Assembly (NCBI GenBank): GCA_025359185.1 | Contig: JANYHF010000086.1 | Location: 1 to 51,777, forward strand | Direction: 5' to 3' | DNA length: 51,777 bases | Source: Hyphomicrobiaceae bacterium | Lineage (GTDB): Bacteria; Pseudomonadota; Alphaproteobacteria; Rhizobiales; Hyphomicrobiaceae | In this document: piece after piece, positions 23,670 through 33,300 of the stretch | Numbering within the stretch: position 1 is the first letter of the stretch | Layout of the letters: the number at the start of each line of letters is the position of its first letter | Notes under the pieces: generated by a model | Database searches by the model: none | Told to the model about the DNA's origin: nothing | What the model saw: the letters and a program-made list of their open reading frames with translations, nothing else | Program-made: the position numbers and the translations under genes

Positions 23670-24729
23670 TCAAATTATGCCACCACTGGCTTGACTGGTC
23701 AATTCACCTCGGGTGTCAACCGGATCAATGCCAAAACGATAGACTGTGGTCGACCTAAAGAGGTGGCTTGGCCTCAACACGCACGAAGGGAACTCGGGGC
23801 GATTGGGCGTATCGGGATAGTGATGCGTTTCCAGGCAGACGCCGTCCGACTGGCGATAAAGCAGGGCCGCTTGGACCCCAGATGGTGCCGTCGAGCAAAT
23901 TTCCCGTGTACAGCTGCAAACCCGGTTCGGTCGTCAGCACATCCATCGACCGGCCGCTGGCTGGATCGTACAAACGGGCAGCAGAAACGAGACTGCCATC
24001 ATTCGCGCTTGGGCGATCGAGGACGTAGTTGAGATCGTAACCCCTGCCTGTGATCATTTGCGGATGCGGGTTGCGGATCCGCTCGCCGATCGAACGCGGT
24101 GCTTGGAAATCGAAGGCGGTGCCATCCAACAGAGCGATTTGTCCAGTTGGAATCAGCATTGAATCGGCTGGCGTGTACGCTCCTGCGCGGATCTGCAGCC
24201 GGTGGCCCAGATTGCTTCCGTTGCCCTCGCCCGAAAGATTGAAATAGGAGTGGTTCGTCAGATTGACGATGGTCGGTTTGTCCGTTTCGGCCTCGTAGGT
24301 GATATCAAGCGCACCGTCAGCGGTTACGCTGTTGCGCATGCGGACATCTAGCGTACCTGGAAAGCCCTCGTCTCCATCTGGACTGCAATGGCTTAAGATC
24401 GCGGAGGCATCCGATGCTTGATCGACCCGCCATACTGCCTTGTCAAAGCCTTTGACCGCACCGTGAACGCTGCTCGTGCCATCGGTTGGCGCTAGATGGT
24501 AGGTGCGGCCATCGAGAGTGAACTGCGCGTTGGCAATCCGGTTGGCATACCGGCCGACAACACAGCCGAGATAAACCCGTTGCGTCGCGTACGCGCTCAA
24601 ATCTGAGTGTCCGAGAACGATGTTGCCGATCCTGCCCTCACGGTCTGGGCAGTCAATCGACGTTATGCTTCCGCCACATGCGATGAAGCTGACGGTCAAA
24701 CCGTGGCGATTGCCGAGACGGTAAATCAA
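23670..24729 (-). pseudogene. galM: Aldose 1-epimerase (galactose mutarotase), interrupted by one frameshift
   Basis: The family interconverts alpha and beta anomers of aldoses. The main frame carries GRYANRIANAQFTLDG, a TSSVHGAVKGFDKAVW segment with the conserved His, LTNHSYFNLSGEG with the catalytic His, and GYDLNYVL. After GTIWG the frame loses similarity. The frame obtained by dropping one base of the GGGG run at 23876-23879 (CCCC on the plus strand) continues as YRQSDGVCLETHHYPDTPN and then STTVYRFG, the normal family ending, to TGA at 23670. With one base removed the length is exactly 353 codons. The start is TTG 24729 with GGAGG eight bases upstream; ATG 24753 is an alternative. A homopolymer sequencing error or a recent mutation are both possible. 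Confidence 0.85.
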
Positions 24730-24804
24730 AATGACACCCTCCAATGGCCTCATCCAACGACCCGGCCAAGCCTGCCGTTCGCAAATTAAAATTCAAACTC
24801 TTCC

Positions 24805-24819
24805 ATGTTCGATCAACAT
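24805..24819. promoter_or_regulatory. 15-bp palindrome in the galM / sugar-transporter divergent gap
   Basis: ATGTT-CGATC-AACAT is a perfect inverted repeat in the 155-bp gap between the divergent epimerase and the sugar-binding-protein gene. The surrounding DNA (24780-24835) is AT-rich. Position and symmetry suit an operator for a sugar-responsive repressor. No regulator gene is adjacent. Confidence 0.4.
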
Positions 24820-24884
24820 ATGCCACAATTTTTGGGTTTCCGGCCCCTGTGCCGGAGCAGATGCCGACAGGGAGGAAAAACATC

Positions 24885-25940
24885 GTGTCAATTTCGTTGA
24901 TTACCAAAAGAGCGACGGTTGCAGGTTGCGCAACCCTCGCACTGTTCCTGGCAGCGAGCAGTTTTCAATTGGCTGAGGCCGCAGGCGGCAAGCGCGTTTG
25001 CGTCAGCTGGCGGCACTTCCAAGAGGAGCGCTGGCGCATCGATGAAGCCGGCATCAAATCAGTCCTGGAGCCGGCCGGTTACACTTATGTGAGCGCCGAC
25101 GCACAAGGCGACCCACAAAAGCAGATGACCGACGTCGACAGTCTGCTGTCCACCAAGTGCGACGCCGCGATCATTCTGGCGCAGGACTCCAAGGCGATCA
25201 TGCCCGCCGTTGCCCAAGCCAAGGCCGCCGGCGTCCCGGTCATCGCCTATGACGTTCCCATCGATTCTGCTGATGCGACGTTTATATCCTTCGACAACGT
25301 CGCCGTGGGCCGTCTGATGGCTGAAGCCATGGTCAAGGTGAAGGACAATGGCAATTGGGCCCTAATCGAGGGCGACGCCACGATGACCATCATCAATCTG
25401 TTCCGCGAAGGGCAGATGCAGGTGTTGCAGCCGCTGATCGACAAGGGTCAGATCAAGGTCATCGCCAAGCAGAACATCGAGAATTGGAAGCCGGATCTGG
25501 CGCAAGCAGCTATGGAGCAGATCCTCACGCAACAGAACAACAAGGTCGACGCCGTGCTGGCCATGAATGATGGCATGTCAACCGGCGCCGCGGCAGCCCT
25601 TGCCGCGCAAAAAATGCTGGGCATTCCTCTGTCGGGCCAGGATGGCGACAAGGCCGTGTTGAACCGCATCGCTAAGGGACAGCAGACAGTCACAGTCTGG
25701 AAAAACTCGTATCTGCTTGGCCAGGCTGCTGCCAAGGCCGCCATCGAGATGGCCGAGGGCAAACCAGTGACTGGCTCCAAGCCCTTCAAGACCGAATCCG
25801 GAACGATGCAGCCCTCAATACTGCTCGATCCGATTGCAATCACGAAGGACAATTTGAACCTGGTTGTTGATTCCAAGTGGATTAGCAAAGCAGATCTGTG
25901 CAATGGCGTTACGGACAATCCGCCAGCTGCTTGCAAGTGA
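24885..25940 (+). CDS. XylF-like periplasmic sugar-binding protein of a CUT2 ABC transporter
   Basis: 351 residues. GTG 24885 is chosen because GGAGG lies nine bases upstream and it opens a proper signal peptide ending near AEA-AGGK. The mature part is a periplasmic-binding-protein-1 (Peripla_BP_4) fold. Hallmarks shared with D-xylose-binding XylF are ERW near the N-terminus, TFISFDNVAVGRLMAEAM, NWKPDLAQAAMEQIL, QQNNKVDAVLAMNDGMSTG, SGQDGDKAVLNRI and a GQQTVTVWK stretch. It delivers a pentose or related sugar to the permease. It is the first gene of a four-gene unit with permease, ATPase and an amidohydrolase. The exact ligand is not shown. Confidence 0.9.
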   Translation: MSISLITKRATVAGCATLALFLAASSFQLAEAAGGKRVCVSWRHFQEERWRIDEAGIKSVLEPAGYTYVSADAQGDPQKQMTDVDSLLSTKCDAAIILAQDSKAIMPAVAQAKAAGVPVIAYDVPIDSADATFISFDNVAVGRLMAEAMVKVKDNGNWALIEGDATMTIINLFREGQMQVLQPLIDKGQIKVIAKQNIENWKPDLAQAAMEQILTQQNNKVDAVLAMNDGMSTGAAAALAAQKMLGIPLSGQDGDKAVLNRIAKGQQTVTVWKNSYLLGQAAAKAAIEMAEGKPVTGSKPFKTESGTMQPSILLDPIAITKDNLNLVVDSKWISKADLCNGVTDNPPAACK

Positions 25941-25954
25941 TTGGCGCCTGGTAA

Positions 25955-27178
25955 ATGCCCACAATAGCGTCACGCGCGCGGATCCTGTCTGATCGCGTCG
26001 CGCAAGCAGCCGGACTCGATGTCCGGCTGCTTGGCATGCTGCTGGTCATGGCTGTGATCTGGCTTGTCTTGCACACTGCGACGGGTGGCAATTTCCTGAC
26101 GCCGCGCAATCTTTTCAACTTATCACTTCAGGTCGCCGTGGTCGGCATCATGACATGCGGCATGGTGCTGGTTATCGTCTCGCGCCACATCGATCTGTCG
26201 GTCGGTTCGCAGATTGGATTCATCGGCGTCTTCGGCGCTCTGCTGCAGAACTCTATCCTACCTATCGACGGCAGCTCGACGTGGTGGATCGCGACACTCG
26301 CGATGTTGTCGACCGGAGCGCTTATCGGTCTCGGACAGGGGTTGCTTATCGCTTATGCTGGCATCCCGTCATTTGTCGTCACTCTTGGCGGATTGCTGTT
26401 TTTCCGCAATGCCGCTTTCTACATCAACAGCGGCGTGACGGTTGCACCTCTGAACAAGACCTTTCAACTGCTGGGCGGCGGCCTCGACGGCACTATTGGC
26501 GCTTTCTGGAGTTGGACTGTCTGCGCGCTCGCTGTCTTGAGCGTGGCGGCGATGGTCTGGCGCAGCCGGCAGCGCCGCAGCAGGTATGGAATGAATTCAC
26601 GCTCAATCGTAATGGACGTCTTGCTGATCAAGGTTTGGAGCGCATTCATCATTGGCTTCACGGCGATCATGAACGCTTATCAGCAGCCAAAGACCAACAT
26701 CCCGATGGGGATCCCGATTCCTGTCCTGATATTGATCGGCGTGACCATCATCATGTCAGCCATCGCACGCAAGCACCGCTTCGGCCGGCATGTGTTCGCT
26801 ACCGGGGGCAGCTCAGAAAGCGCCGAGCTGGCGGGTATCGATACGCGGAAGCTGACTGTTCTCGTCTTTGTTCTGATGGGCCTGCTCTGCGGCTTGGCGT
26901 CGATTGTCATCACAGCAAGACTAAACGCAGGCGCCAGTGTTACCGGAACTATGACTGAACTCAATGTGATTGCTGCCGCCGTGATTGGTGGGACATCATT
27001 GGCTGGCGGTATTGGCACGGTTTACGGGGCGATCGTTGGTGCACTGATCATGCAGAGTCTGGAAAGCGGCATGATCCTGATGGGAGTGGCCACCCCGCTG
27101 CAAAGGATGGTTCTGGCGGTTGTCCTGATCGTCGCCGTCTGGATCGACATGGCCTACCGTAAAGCGCGCAAGTCATGA
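25955..27178 (+). CDS. CUT2 sugar ABC transporter permease (XylH-like)
   Basis: 407 residues with about ten hydrophobic segments. Family marks are the [10 protein letters not shown] motif near residue 75, [18 protein letters not shown], and [16 protein letters not shown] in the cytoplasmic loop that contacts the ATPase. The [20 protein letters not shown] motif and a hydrophobic C-terminus complete it. It starts 14 bases after the binding protein and ends in an ATGA overlap with the ATPase. A charged [10 protein letters not shown] loop at about 205-215 before an extra hydrophobic stretch makes it longer than RbsC-type permeases, as in XylH. Confidence 0.9.
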   Translation: MPTIASRARILSDRVAQAAGLDVRLLGMLLVMAVIWLVLHTATGGNFLTPRNLFNLSLQVAVVGIMTCGMVLVIVSRHIDLSVGSQIGFIGVFGALLQNSILPIDGSSTWWIATLAMLSTGALIGLGQGLLIAYAGIPSFVVTLGGLLFFRNAAFYINSGVTVAPLNKTFQLLGGGLDGTIGAFWSWTVCALAVLSVAAMVWRSRQRRSRYGMNSRSIVMDVLLIKVWSAFIIGFTAIMNAYQQPKTNIPMGIPIPVLILIGVTIIMSAIARKHRFGRHVFATGGSSESAELAGIDTRKLTVLVFVLMGLLCGLASIVITARLNAGASVTGTMTELNVIAAAVIGGTSLAGGIGTVYGAIVGALIMQSLESGMILMGVATPLQRMVLAVVLIVAVWIDMAYRKARKS

Positions 27179-27924
27179 CCCCGCTCGTCGAGCTCAGAAA
27201 TATTGTCAAGACTTTCGGCGGCGTACACGCTGTCGATGATGTCAGCCTGTCGCTTGCAGAAGGGGAGGTCTTGGGGTTGCTCGGCCATAATGGAGCTGGC
27301 AAATCGACACTTATTAAGGTCCTGGCTGGGGTCTTCCCTGCCGACAGTGGAACCATACTGATCCAGGGGCAGCCTGTCAGCATTCGCTCGACCCGCGATG
27401 CCAAGACGCTCGGTATCGAGACCATCTACCAAACCCTGGCGCTCTCCGAGAATCTTGATTCGGTCGCTAACCTCTTTCTCGGTCGCGAAATGACTGGCCC
27501 TCTCGGATTCATGAATGAAGAGGCCATGGAAGAGCAAGCGCGAAAGACTTTGGGGCGGCTGAAGTTGCATCTGCCCTCCCTGAGCAGTCTCGTTCAAAGC
27601 CTCTCGGGGGGGCAGCGGCAGGCCGTCGCGATAGCCAGGGCCATCCACTTCAATGCCCGCGTACTGATCATGGACGAGCCGACAGCTGCCTTGGGCCCAG
27701 AAGAAACCTTGAAGGTTGCAGCATTGGTCGCGGAACTCTCGCGGCAAGGTATCGGCATCATCCTGATCAGCCACGACATCCACGATATATTCGATCTGGC
27801 CAGCCGTTTGGCGGTGATGAAAAACGGGCGTCTGGTCGGCGCCGTGAGCACGGCCGACGTTACGCAGGACGAGGTGCTGGCGATGATCATCGCCGGCAAA
27901 ATGCCCGAACGACCGAACTCATGA
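27175..27924 (+). CDS. Single-domain ATPase of the XylF-like CUT2 transporter
   Basis: 249 residues. Walker A is GHNGAGKST at about residue 38, the signature is [15 protein letters not shown] at about 142, Walker B is [12 protein letters not shown] at about 162, and the switch His is in ISHDIHDIF. Most CUT2 ATPases, such as RbsA and XylG, are fused doubles of about 500 residues. This single-domain form, like FrcA of the fructose system, must dimerise. The start overlaps the permease stop (ATGA), and its own stop overlaps the next start, so translation is coupled. Confidence 0.92.
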   Translation: MTPLVELRNIVKTFGGVHAVDDVSLSLAEGEVLGLLGHNGAGKSTLIKVLAGVFPADSGTILIQGQPVSIRSTRDAKTLGIETIYQTLALSENLDSVANLFLGREMTGPLGFMNEEAMEEQARKTLGRLKLHLPSLSSLVQSLSGGQRQAVAIARAIHFNARVLIMDEPTAALGPEETLKVAALVAELSRQGIGIILISHDIHDIFDLASRLAVMKNGRLVGAVSTADVTQDEVLAMIIAGKMPERPNS

Positions 27925-28766
27925 CCATCGATGCTCACGTCCATCTTTGGCGCTTGTCGCGGGGTGACAATGTGGCGCTCACTCCGGATATGGCCGCCAT
28001 CTACCGCGACCGCGAACCCCAGCATTTGAAGCCCTTGCTTGACGCGGCAGGCGTCCAACGGATCGTCGTGGTGCAAGCCGCCGAGACGCTTGCCGAAACC
28101 CTGTTCACAATAGGACTTAGCCGGAGATTCACCTGGATCGCCGGAATTGTCGCTTGGATCGACCCCGCCTCGCCCGCGATCGAAGAGGAAGTTGCGGCTC
28201 TAGCCGCAAACCCCATCGTCAAAGGCGTGCGGCCGGTTCGCGACGACAACCGTAGCATCGCCTGGCTGCTGGATCAGCGGCTCGAACGCGGCTGGCGTGC
28301 GCTCGAAGATCATGATTTCTCTCTGGATATTCTGGTGCAGAACTGGCGGGAGATTCCGCTGGCGACACAACTCGCCCGTCAACTACCGGCCCTGCGCGTC
28401 GTGCTTGATCACTGCGGAAAGCCTGATATTGCCGCCGGAGCCCTCATGCTATGGGCTCGGCATATCGAAGCCATCGCCGCGCTGCCGAACGTGACGTGCA
28501 AGCTCTCTGGCCTGATGAATTGCGCGAAGCCCGGAGCGGCTGCAGCCGATATCGAGCGCTATGCCAACCGTGTACTTTCGGTGTTCGGCGCCGACCGCGT
28601 GCTGTGGGCAAGTGACTGGCCACCGCTCGATCTCGCATCGGACTATGCGACATGGAAACAGGTGAGCGACGCCATTCTGGCAGCCAAGCCCGAGGCCTCT
28701 CGCCTGGCTGTTCTTGGCCGAACCGCAACGCGGGTCTATCGGCTGGAAACTGAAATGGAAGGATGA
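27921..28766 (+). CDS. Amidohydrolase-2 family lactonase (L-fuconolactonase / rhamnonolactonase-like)
   Basis: 281 residues, TIM-barrel metal hydrolase. The metal-site HxH is in DAHVHLW at residues 4-10. LDHCGKPDI near 152-160, a KLSGL strand near 193 and WASDWPPLD with the catalytic Asp near 232 are typical of the COG3618 group. That group hydrolyses sugar 1,4-lactones such as L-fuconolactone, or 2-pyrone-4,6-dicarboxylate. Cotranscription with a sugar importer through an ATGA overlap favours a sugar lactone. Lactones of this type arise from aldose oxidation by aldo/keto reductases like those encoded at 36.5 and 38.3 kb. Confidence 0.85.
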   Translation: MTIDAHVHLWRLSRGDNVALTPDMAAIYRDREPQHLKPLLDAAGVQRIVVVQAAETLAETLFTIGLSRRFTWIAGIVAWIDPASPAIEEEVAALAANPIVKGVRPVRDDNRSIAWLLDQRLERGWRALEDHDFSLDILVQNWREIPLATQLARQLPALRVVLDHCGKPDIAAGALMLWARHIEAIAALPNVTCKLSGLMNCAKPGAAAADIERYANRVLSVFGADRVLWASDWPPLDLASDYATWKQVSDAILAAKPEASRLAVLGRTATRVYRLETEMEG

Positions 28767-28775
28767 ACGACGGCC

Positions 28776-28898
28776 GGCAAACTTCGCGTGGGCTCCATCG
28801 GCGTCGGCCTCTTGGGGCACGGTGCCTCCAAGAACATTTTGGAGCGTGGCGCCCACCCGTAGACCATCGTTGTCAATCGAAACCGTGAGCCGGTCCCA
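28776..28898 (+). pseudogene. N-terminal remnant of a 3-hydroxyisobutyrate-dehydrogenase-type enzyme
   Basis: The plus frame reads GKLRVGSIGVGLLGHGASKN and then ILERGAHP, an in-frame TAG at 28860-28862, then TIVVNRNREPV. This is the NAD-binding Rossmann start (GxGxxG) of the HIBADH / 6-phosphogluconate-dehydrogenase-like family. Only about 40 codons survive before the convergent GMC gene begins. It lies just after the lactonase, so it was probably once part of that operon. Confidence 0.7.
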
Positions 28899-28899
28899 G

Positions 28900-30420
28900 T
28901 TAGAGGCCTGAAGCCGCGGCTACAAATGCAGCAGCCTTTTCGCCTATGACATAGGCGGTCAGGTTGGTGTTGTGCATGATGTTGTCGGGGAAGATGCTGG
29001 TGTCCGCCACGCGAAGATTGTCAAATCCGTGCACCCGGAGATCGGCTCCAACCACGGCGGTTGGATCATCCGCGTGTCCCATCTTGGCCGTACCAGCCTG
29101 ATGGTGCGCCGCGCCCATTCCTGCCTTTAGGGCCTCATCGATTGGCTTATCCATGTCGTCAATCCACCCGGCGCCGTGGCGCTGGAACGTCCTGGTGGCA
29201 AGCATCTCCATGCAAAAGGACCGGGCCTCGGAGAATTTCTTGCGATCTCGTTCCACGGTGTTGTAGCGATGATCGATCAACGGGTTGACCCGAGGATCCT
29301 CGCTTTGGATGATGACTTCGCCGAGAGCTTCCTGCCGTGGCAGGTAGGTCCAAAAGAGGGCCATTCCTTCTTCTTCGTCGACCGGCACCGGATGGGTCTG
29401 CCATGCCGGTTCACCCGTGGGACCGGCAGGGCCGCGCACGTCGGCAACGAAGGAGCGGCCAGTCGCAACACCCAAGCCTTCGCCCTTGAACATCATGCCG
29501 AAACCGGGATGATCGAGAAGATTGCGGCCGACGGGAAGATCAGCGGCGACCTTGATGCCGAGCGGCTCTAGCCACGCCGGCGGCCCGATGCCGGAGCGTT
29601 GCAGAATGGCGGGGGAATTGTAAACGCCAGCGCAGAGCACAATCTGATCGGCATAGGCGGTCGTAGGCTGGCCAGTGCTGTCGATATAGACGACGCCCTC
29701 CGCCTTTGCTCCCGACAGAAGCACCCGATCCACCAGCGCACCTGCCTTGAGGGTCAGATTTGACCGCTGTCGCGCGGAGCGGAGATAGGTGACCAGCGTG
29801 CCCAACCGCACCTCCTTGTACCGGTTGTGCGGCATCGCACCGACAACATCGGCATGGGCGTCTAGGGCGTTAAGATCGGGCGCCTCGCGCATGCCAAGCT
29901 CTACGCAGGCATCATACATCACGCGGTTGATCGGCGCCCAGCTCTCAGGGCGATAGCGCTGGATGACGATGGGGCCGGTCTTGCCGTGGATGGGTTGGTC
30001 GCCAAAATCGAGATCGTTCTCGATCTTGATGAACAGCGGCAGCAAATCCTTCCAGGCCCATCCCGGATTGCCCATAGCCGCCCAGCGATCATAGTCGAAC
30101 GGCGCGCCCCGGGCTGCGATCGTCGCGTTAATCATTGAGGTTCCGCCCATGAGCCGGCCGCGCGGCAGCCAGATCGAACGGCCGGCAAGCGTCCCTGAGC
30201 GGTCGACGTTGCGCAGATTCCAGTCGAATTCTGGAAGGCCAGCGGTCTTCCAGCTATGCTCGCCACTGACGGTAAAGAGCGGTGGCCTGATCTCTTCGTC
30301 CGGAAAATCTGGCCCTGCCTCAATCAACAGCACACGGCATTCTGGATATTCGCTGAGGCGCGCTGCGACTACGCCTCCACTGGACCCTGCTCCGACGACG
30401 ATGACGTCATATCGCTGCAT
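28900..30420 (-). CDS. GMC-family FAD-dependent oxidoreductase (choline-dehydrogenase-like)
   Basis: 506 residues from ATG 30420. The N-terminal FAD motif is DVIVVGAGSSGGVVAARLSE with EAGPD closing the fold. The GMC signature PRGRLMGGTSMINATI lies near residue 90, and the second signature is near AGVYNSPAILQRSGIGP at about 270. The catalytic pair is the His of GMGAAHHQAGTAKMG at about 445 and the Asn of MHNTNLT near 484. Such enzymes oxidise alcohols, polyols or aldehydes using FAD, passing electrons to oxygen or a carrier. No signal peptide is seen, so it is probably cytoplasmic. It is divergent from the RhaS-type transporter, which hints at a shared sugar or polyol substrate. Confidence 0.92.
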   Translation of the reverse strand: MQRYDVIVVGAGSSGGVVAARLSEYPECRVLLIEAGPDFPDEEIRPPLFTVSGEHSWKTAGLPEFDWNLRNVDRSGTLAGRSIWLPRGRLMGGTSMINATIAARGAPFDYDRWAAMGNPGWAWKDLLPLFIKIENDLDFGDQPIHGKTGPIVIQRYRPESWAPINRVMYDACVELGMREAPDLNALDAHADVVGAMPHNRYKEVRLGTLVTYLRSARQRSNLTLKAGALVDRVLLSGAKAEGVVYIDSTGQPTTAYADQIVLCAGVYNSPAILQRSGIGPPAWLEPLGIKVAADLPVGRNLLDHPGFGMMFKGEGLGVATGRSFVADVRGPAGPTGEPAWQTHPVPVDEEEGMALFWTYLPRQEALGEVIIQSEDPRVNPLIDHRYNTVERDRKKFSEARSFCMEMLATRTFQRHGAGWIDDMDKPIDEALKAGMGAAHHQAGTAKMGHADDPTAVVGADLRVHGFDNLRVADTSIFPDNIMHNTNLTAYVIGEKAAAFVAAASGL

Positions 30421-30532
30421 GAAACCTCGCACCCATAGCACTCAAGATCGATTTGAAGGTACGCCTGGATCTGCAAAATGCAAGCGACAGGCCTGAGCGT
30501 CCCTATGCTGCGGCGCAGTATCGAATGTCCGT

Positions 30533-30547
30533 CACCAAAACTTGGTG
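30533..30547. promoter_or_regulatory. 15-bp perfect palindrome upstream of the transporter promoter
   Basis: CACCAA-AAC-TTGGTG is a perfect inverted repeat ending five bases before the -35 element of the next promoter. It sits in the gap between the divergent GMC gene and the ABC transporter operon. It looks like an operator or activator site. No regulator gene is adjacent. Confidence 0.5.
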
Positions 30548-30552
30548 CGCAC

Positions 30553-30582
30553 TTGCGACAAACCGTACAACCTTACTATAAT
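30553..30582 (+). promoter_or_regulatory. Sigma-70-type promoter of the RhaS-type transporter operon
   Basis: TTGCGA at 30553-30558 (four of six consensus bases) and a perfect TATAAT at 30577-30582 are spaced by 18 bp. The pair lies 70 bp before the ATPase start. An imperfect inverted repeat, ACTTGCG at 30551-30557 and CGTAAGT at 30586-30592, brackets the promoter, suggesting repression. Confidence 0.6.
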
Positions 30583-30652
30583 GCGCGTAAGTTCCGTGCG
30601 CGGGAATGCCTGGGCGGCCTTAGCTGAGCCAAGAGACTGAGAGGCGGTCGCC

Positions 30653-32242
30653 GTGACAGAGCCAGCGTTGGCGCGTACCAAAGGCGCAGAGCAATTTGGG
30701 TCGAGTAGCGCTGCCGCCAGCGGGCAATCGGGCGATCGCATCCTCGAAACACGCAGCATTTCCAAGCATTTTGACGCCACCCAAGCGCTCCAAGACATTT
30801 CCTTTTCGCTCTATCCTGGCGAAGTTCATGCGTTGCTTGGCGAAAATGGCGCCGGCAAATCGACACTCATAAAGATCATCACCGGCGTCTTGCAGCCCGA
30901 TGGCGGCGAGATCCTGCTGGCTGGCACCCCCGTGGTCATCCGCAGTGCTGCGGAGGCTCAGCGCCTGGGTATCGCTGCGATCTACCAGGAGCCGCTGCTG
31001 TTTCCCGACCTCAGTGTTGCCGAGAACATCTTTGTCAGTCATCAGGGCCGCGGGCAAGTGGTGGGTTGGCGGCAAATGTCCCAGGATGCCGAGGCGATTC
31101 TGGCCCAACTTGGCGTCGCCATAGATGTGCGCAGCCCAGCCCGTGGCCTGACGCTAGCCGCGCAGCAATCGGTCGAGATCGCCAAAGCCATTTCACTGAA
31201 TGTCCGTGTGCTTATCATGGATGAGCCGACAGCGTCCCTGTCGGCCCACGAAGTAGCGCAGCTTTTTGGACTGGTTCGCGACTTGCGGGGCCAGGGCGTG
31301 TCAATTCTGTTCGTCAGTCACCGCATCGAGGAAGTCTTTGAGATCGCCGATAAGGTGACGGTGTTTCGCGACGGGCGCTTGATCTCGACACGGTTGCGCA
31401 GCGAGACATCGCCGCAGCGCTCGATATCCGACATGGTTGGCCGCGAGATGGGGCTGCTCAAGCCTCGGCCGCGGGCTGCAATTGGCGAACTGCTCCTTTC
31501 GGTTCGAGGTCTCGGGCGCGAAAGCGTTTTCGAGGAGGTGACTTTCGATTTGCATCGCGGCGAGGTTCTAGGTTTTGGCGGACTGATCGGCGCGGGCCGT
31601 ACGGATATCGGTTTGGCACTGTTCGGGATTGAACCAGCGACCTCTGGAACTATAGCGCTCGATGGCAAGGAGATTACCGTGCGTTCGCCGCGCGAGGGCA
31701 TGGATCTTGGCATCGCCTATGTTTCGGAAGATCGCCGTCAGCTGGGATTGTCGCTGCCGATGTCGATCACGGCAAACATCACCTTGCCGATGCTGCACAA
31801 ATATCTGGACCGCTTTGGTCTTATACGGCGCGGGTTGGAAACGGAGACGGCCGAAGCCTATCGCAAGCGGCTGTCGATCAGGACGTCCTCGGTCGATCTC
31901 GCGGTCGCCAAACTATCGGGTGGAAACCAGCAGAAAGTGATGCTCAGCAAATGGCTCAACACCAAGCCCTCGGTGCTCATTCTCGATGAGCCTACGCGAG
32001 GCATCGACGTTGGCGCCAAGGCGGAGGTGCACGCCATCATCGCCGAACTCGCTGCCACGGGCATCGGTATAATCCTCATTTCATCGGATCTTCCTGAGGT
32101 ACTGGCGATGAGTGATCGGGTATTGGTGATGCGCGAAGGCCGCCAGATGGCAATATTTAGCCGCGAGGAGGCAACTCAAGAACGTGTGATGACCGCGGCC
32201 ATGGGACAAGTCTCAGCCCCGATCGGTGAGGTCGCGGCATGA
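30653..32242 (+). CDS. CUT2 sugar ABC transporter, fused double ATPase (RbsA/RhaT type)
   Basis: 529 residues from GTG 30653 with GAGG upstream. The first domain has Walker [10 protein letters not shown] near residue 63, a signature-like [15 protein letters not shown], and Walker [13 protein letters not shown]. The second domain has a degenerate Walker [12 protein letters not shown] near 316. It retains an intact [15 protein letters not shown] signature and [19 protein letters not shown] Walker B. This asymmetric pattern is normal for RbsA-type proteins. It energises the two permeases that follow, with an ATGA overlap to the first. With the RhaS-like binding protein it most resembles the rhizobial rhamnose importer, there called RhaT. 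Confidence 0.92.
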   Translation: MTEPALARTKGAEQFGSSSAAASGQSGDRILETRSISKHFDATQALQDISFSLYPGEVHALLGENGAGKSTLIKIITGVLQPDGGEILLAGTPVVIRSAAEAQRLGIAAIYQEPLLFPDLSVAENIFVSHQGRGQVVGWRQMSQDAEAILAQLGVAIDVRSPARGLTLAAQQSVEIAKAISLNVRVLIMDEPTASLSAHEVAQLFGLVRDLRGQGVSILFVSHRIEEVFEIADKVTVFRDGRLISTRLRSETSPQRSISDMVGREMGLLKPRPRAAIGELLLSVRGLGRESVFEEVTFDLHRGEVLGFGGLIGAGRTDIGLALFGIEPATSGTIALDGKEITVRSPREGMDLGIAYVSEDRRQLGLSLPMSITANITLPMLHKYLDRFGLIRRGLETETAEAYRKRLSIRTSSVDLAVAKLSGGNQQKVMLSKWLNTKPSVLILDEPTRGIDVGAKAEVHAIIAELAATGIGIILISSDLPEVLAMSDRVLVMREGRQMAIFSREEATQERVMTAAMGQVSAPIGEVAA

Positions 32243-33300
32243 AGTGGTTGCAGCGTCATGTGCGCCCCGAGCAGGTTCGCGAACTCAGCCTGCTGCTGCT
32301 GATCATCGTGGCCGTAGTGTTCTTCGGGTCGATGATCGATGGCTACTACACCTCGCGCACGTTCAACCGGATTGTTTCGAGCGTTGCTATCATAACCATC
32401 GTTGCGGTCGGCCAGACTCTTGTCGTTCTGACGCGCAACATCGATCTGTCGGTCGGCTCAGTCGTGGGGTGCACCGCTTATTTCGTAGGCACTCTGTTAG
32501 GACGCTATCACGACCTCAACCCACTCCTGGCCGTGCTCACGGCGGTGGCCCTAGGTGCTGCCTTGGGAGCGATCAACGGCCTCCTGGTGGCATGGGGACG
32601 TATCCCCTCGATCATCGTGACCCTCGGCACCTTGGCAATCTATCGCGGCATCCTCGTCGATCTGTCGGGCGCCAGGACCGTGACCACCGACAGCCTGCCT
32701 GGCTGGCTGGTAGGCCTGCCACGGCTCAACCTGATGTCGATTGGCGGACTCGATTTGCCCGCGCTGTTCATGCTCGCCGTCGCCATTGTGCTGATCTTCC
32801 ACTTGGGGACTGGCTATCTGGCCGTCGGCCGGCGATTCTATGCCATCGGTTCCAACCCGGACGCAGCCGCTCTCATTGGCCTGCCGATACGCCGCTTGGT
32901 GTTTTTGGCGTTTGTCCTGTCAGGCGCCCTGGCTGGCCTGGCTGGTTTCGTGACACTGGCACGCTACGGCAACATCACTGTAGAGTCGGGGCGTGGTCTG
33001 GAACTGGCCGCTGTCGCGGCCGTCGTCGTCGGTGGCGTCAACATCTTCGGCGGTTCAGGCACCGTGCTCGGCGCTATGTTGGGCGCCATCATGATCGGCA
33101 CGCTCGAGCAAAGCCTCTATCGTCTTCAGATCAGCGAATTCTGGCGCGACGCCATCCTTGGCCTGCTGATCTTACTCGCCGTCGCGAGTGATGCGGTAAT
33201 CCTCCAGCGCCTGCGCGCGCTCTGGGGACGTGCCGATCTAAAAATTGTCACAGAGCCGCCTGCGGAGGCGACCGTCGCTGCAGGAGCCCGCAGTCCATGA
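32239..33300 (+). CDS. CUT2 sugar ABC transporter permease 1
   Basis: 353 residues with eight to ten hydrophobic segments. It carries the family motifs [13 protein letters not shown] near residue 70, [19 protein letters not shown] near 120, and [18 protein letters not shown] in the ATPase-contact loop. [20 protein letters not shown] lies near 260. The tail after the last membrane segment (about 310-353) is hydrophilic. Start and stop both overlap neighbours through ATGA, so translation of the four transporter genes is coupled. It pairs with the next permease to form a heterodimeric channel. Confidence 0.92.
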   Translation: MKWLQRHVRPEQVRELSLLLLIIVAVVFFGSMIDGYYTSRTFNRIVSSVAIITIVAVGQTLVVLTRNIDLSVGSVVGCTAYFVGTLLGRYHDLNPLLAVLTAVALGAALGAINGLLVAWGRIPSIIVTLGTLAIYRGILVDLSGARTVTTDSLPGWLVGLPRLNLMSIGGLDLPALFMLAVAIVLIFHLGTGYLAVGRRFYAIGSNPDAAALIGLPIRRLVFLAFVLSGALAGLAGFVTLARYGNITVESGRGLELAAVAAVVVGGVNIFGGSGTVLGAMLGAIMIGTLEQSLYRLQISEFWRDAILGLLILLAVASDAVILQRLRALWGRADLKIVTEPPAEATVAAGARSP

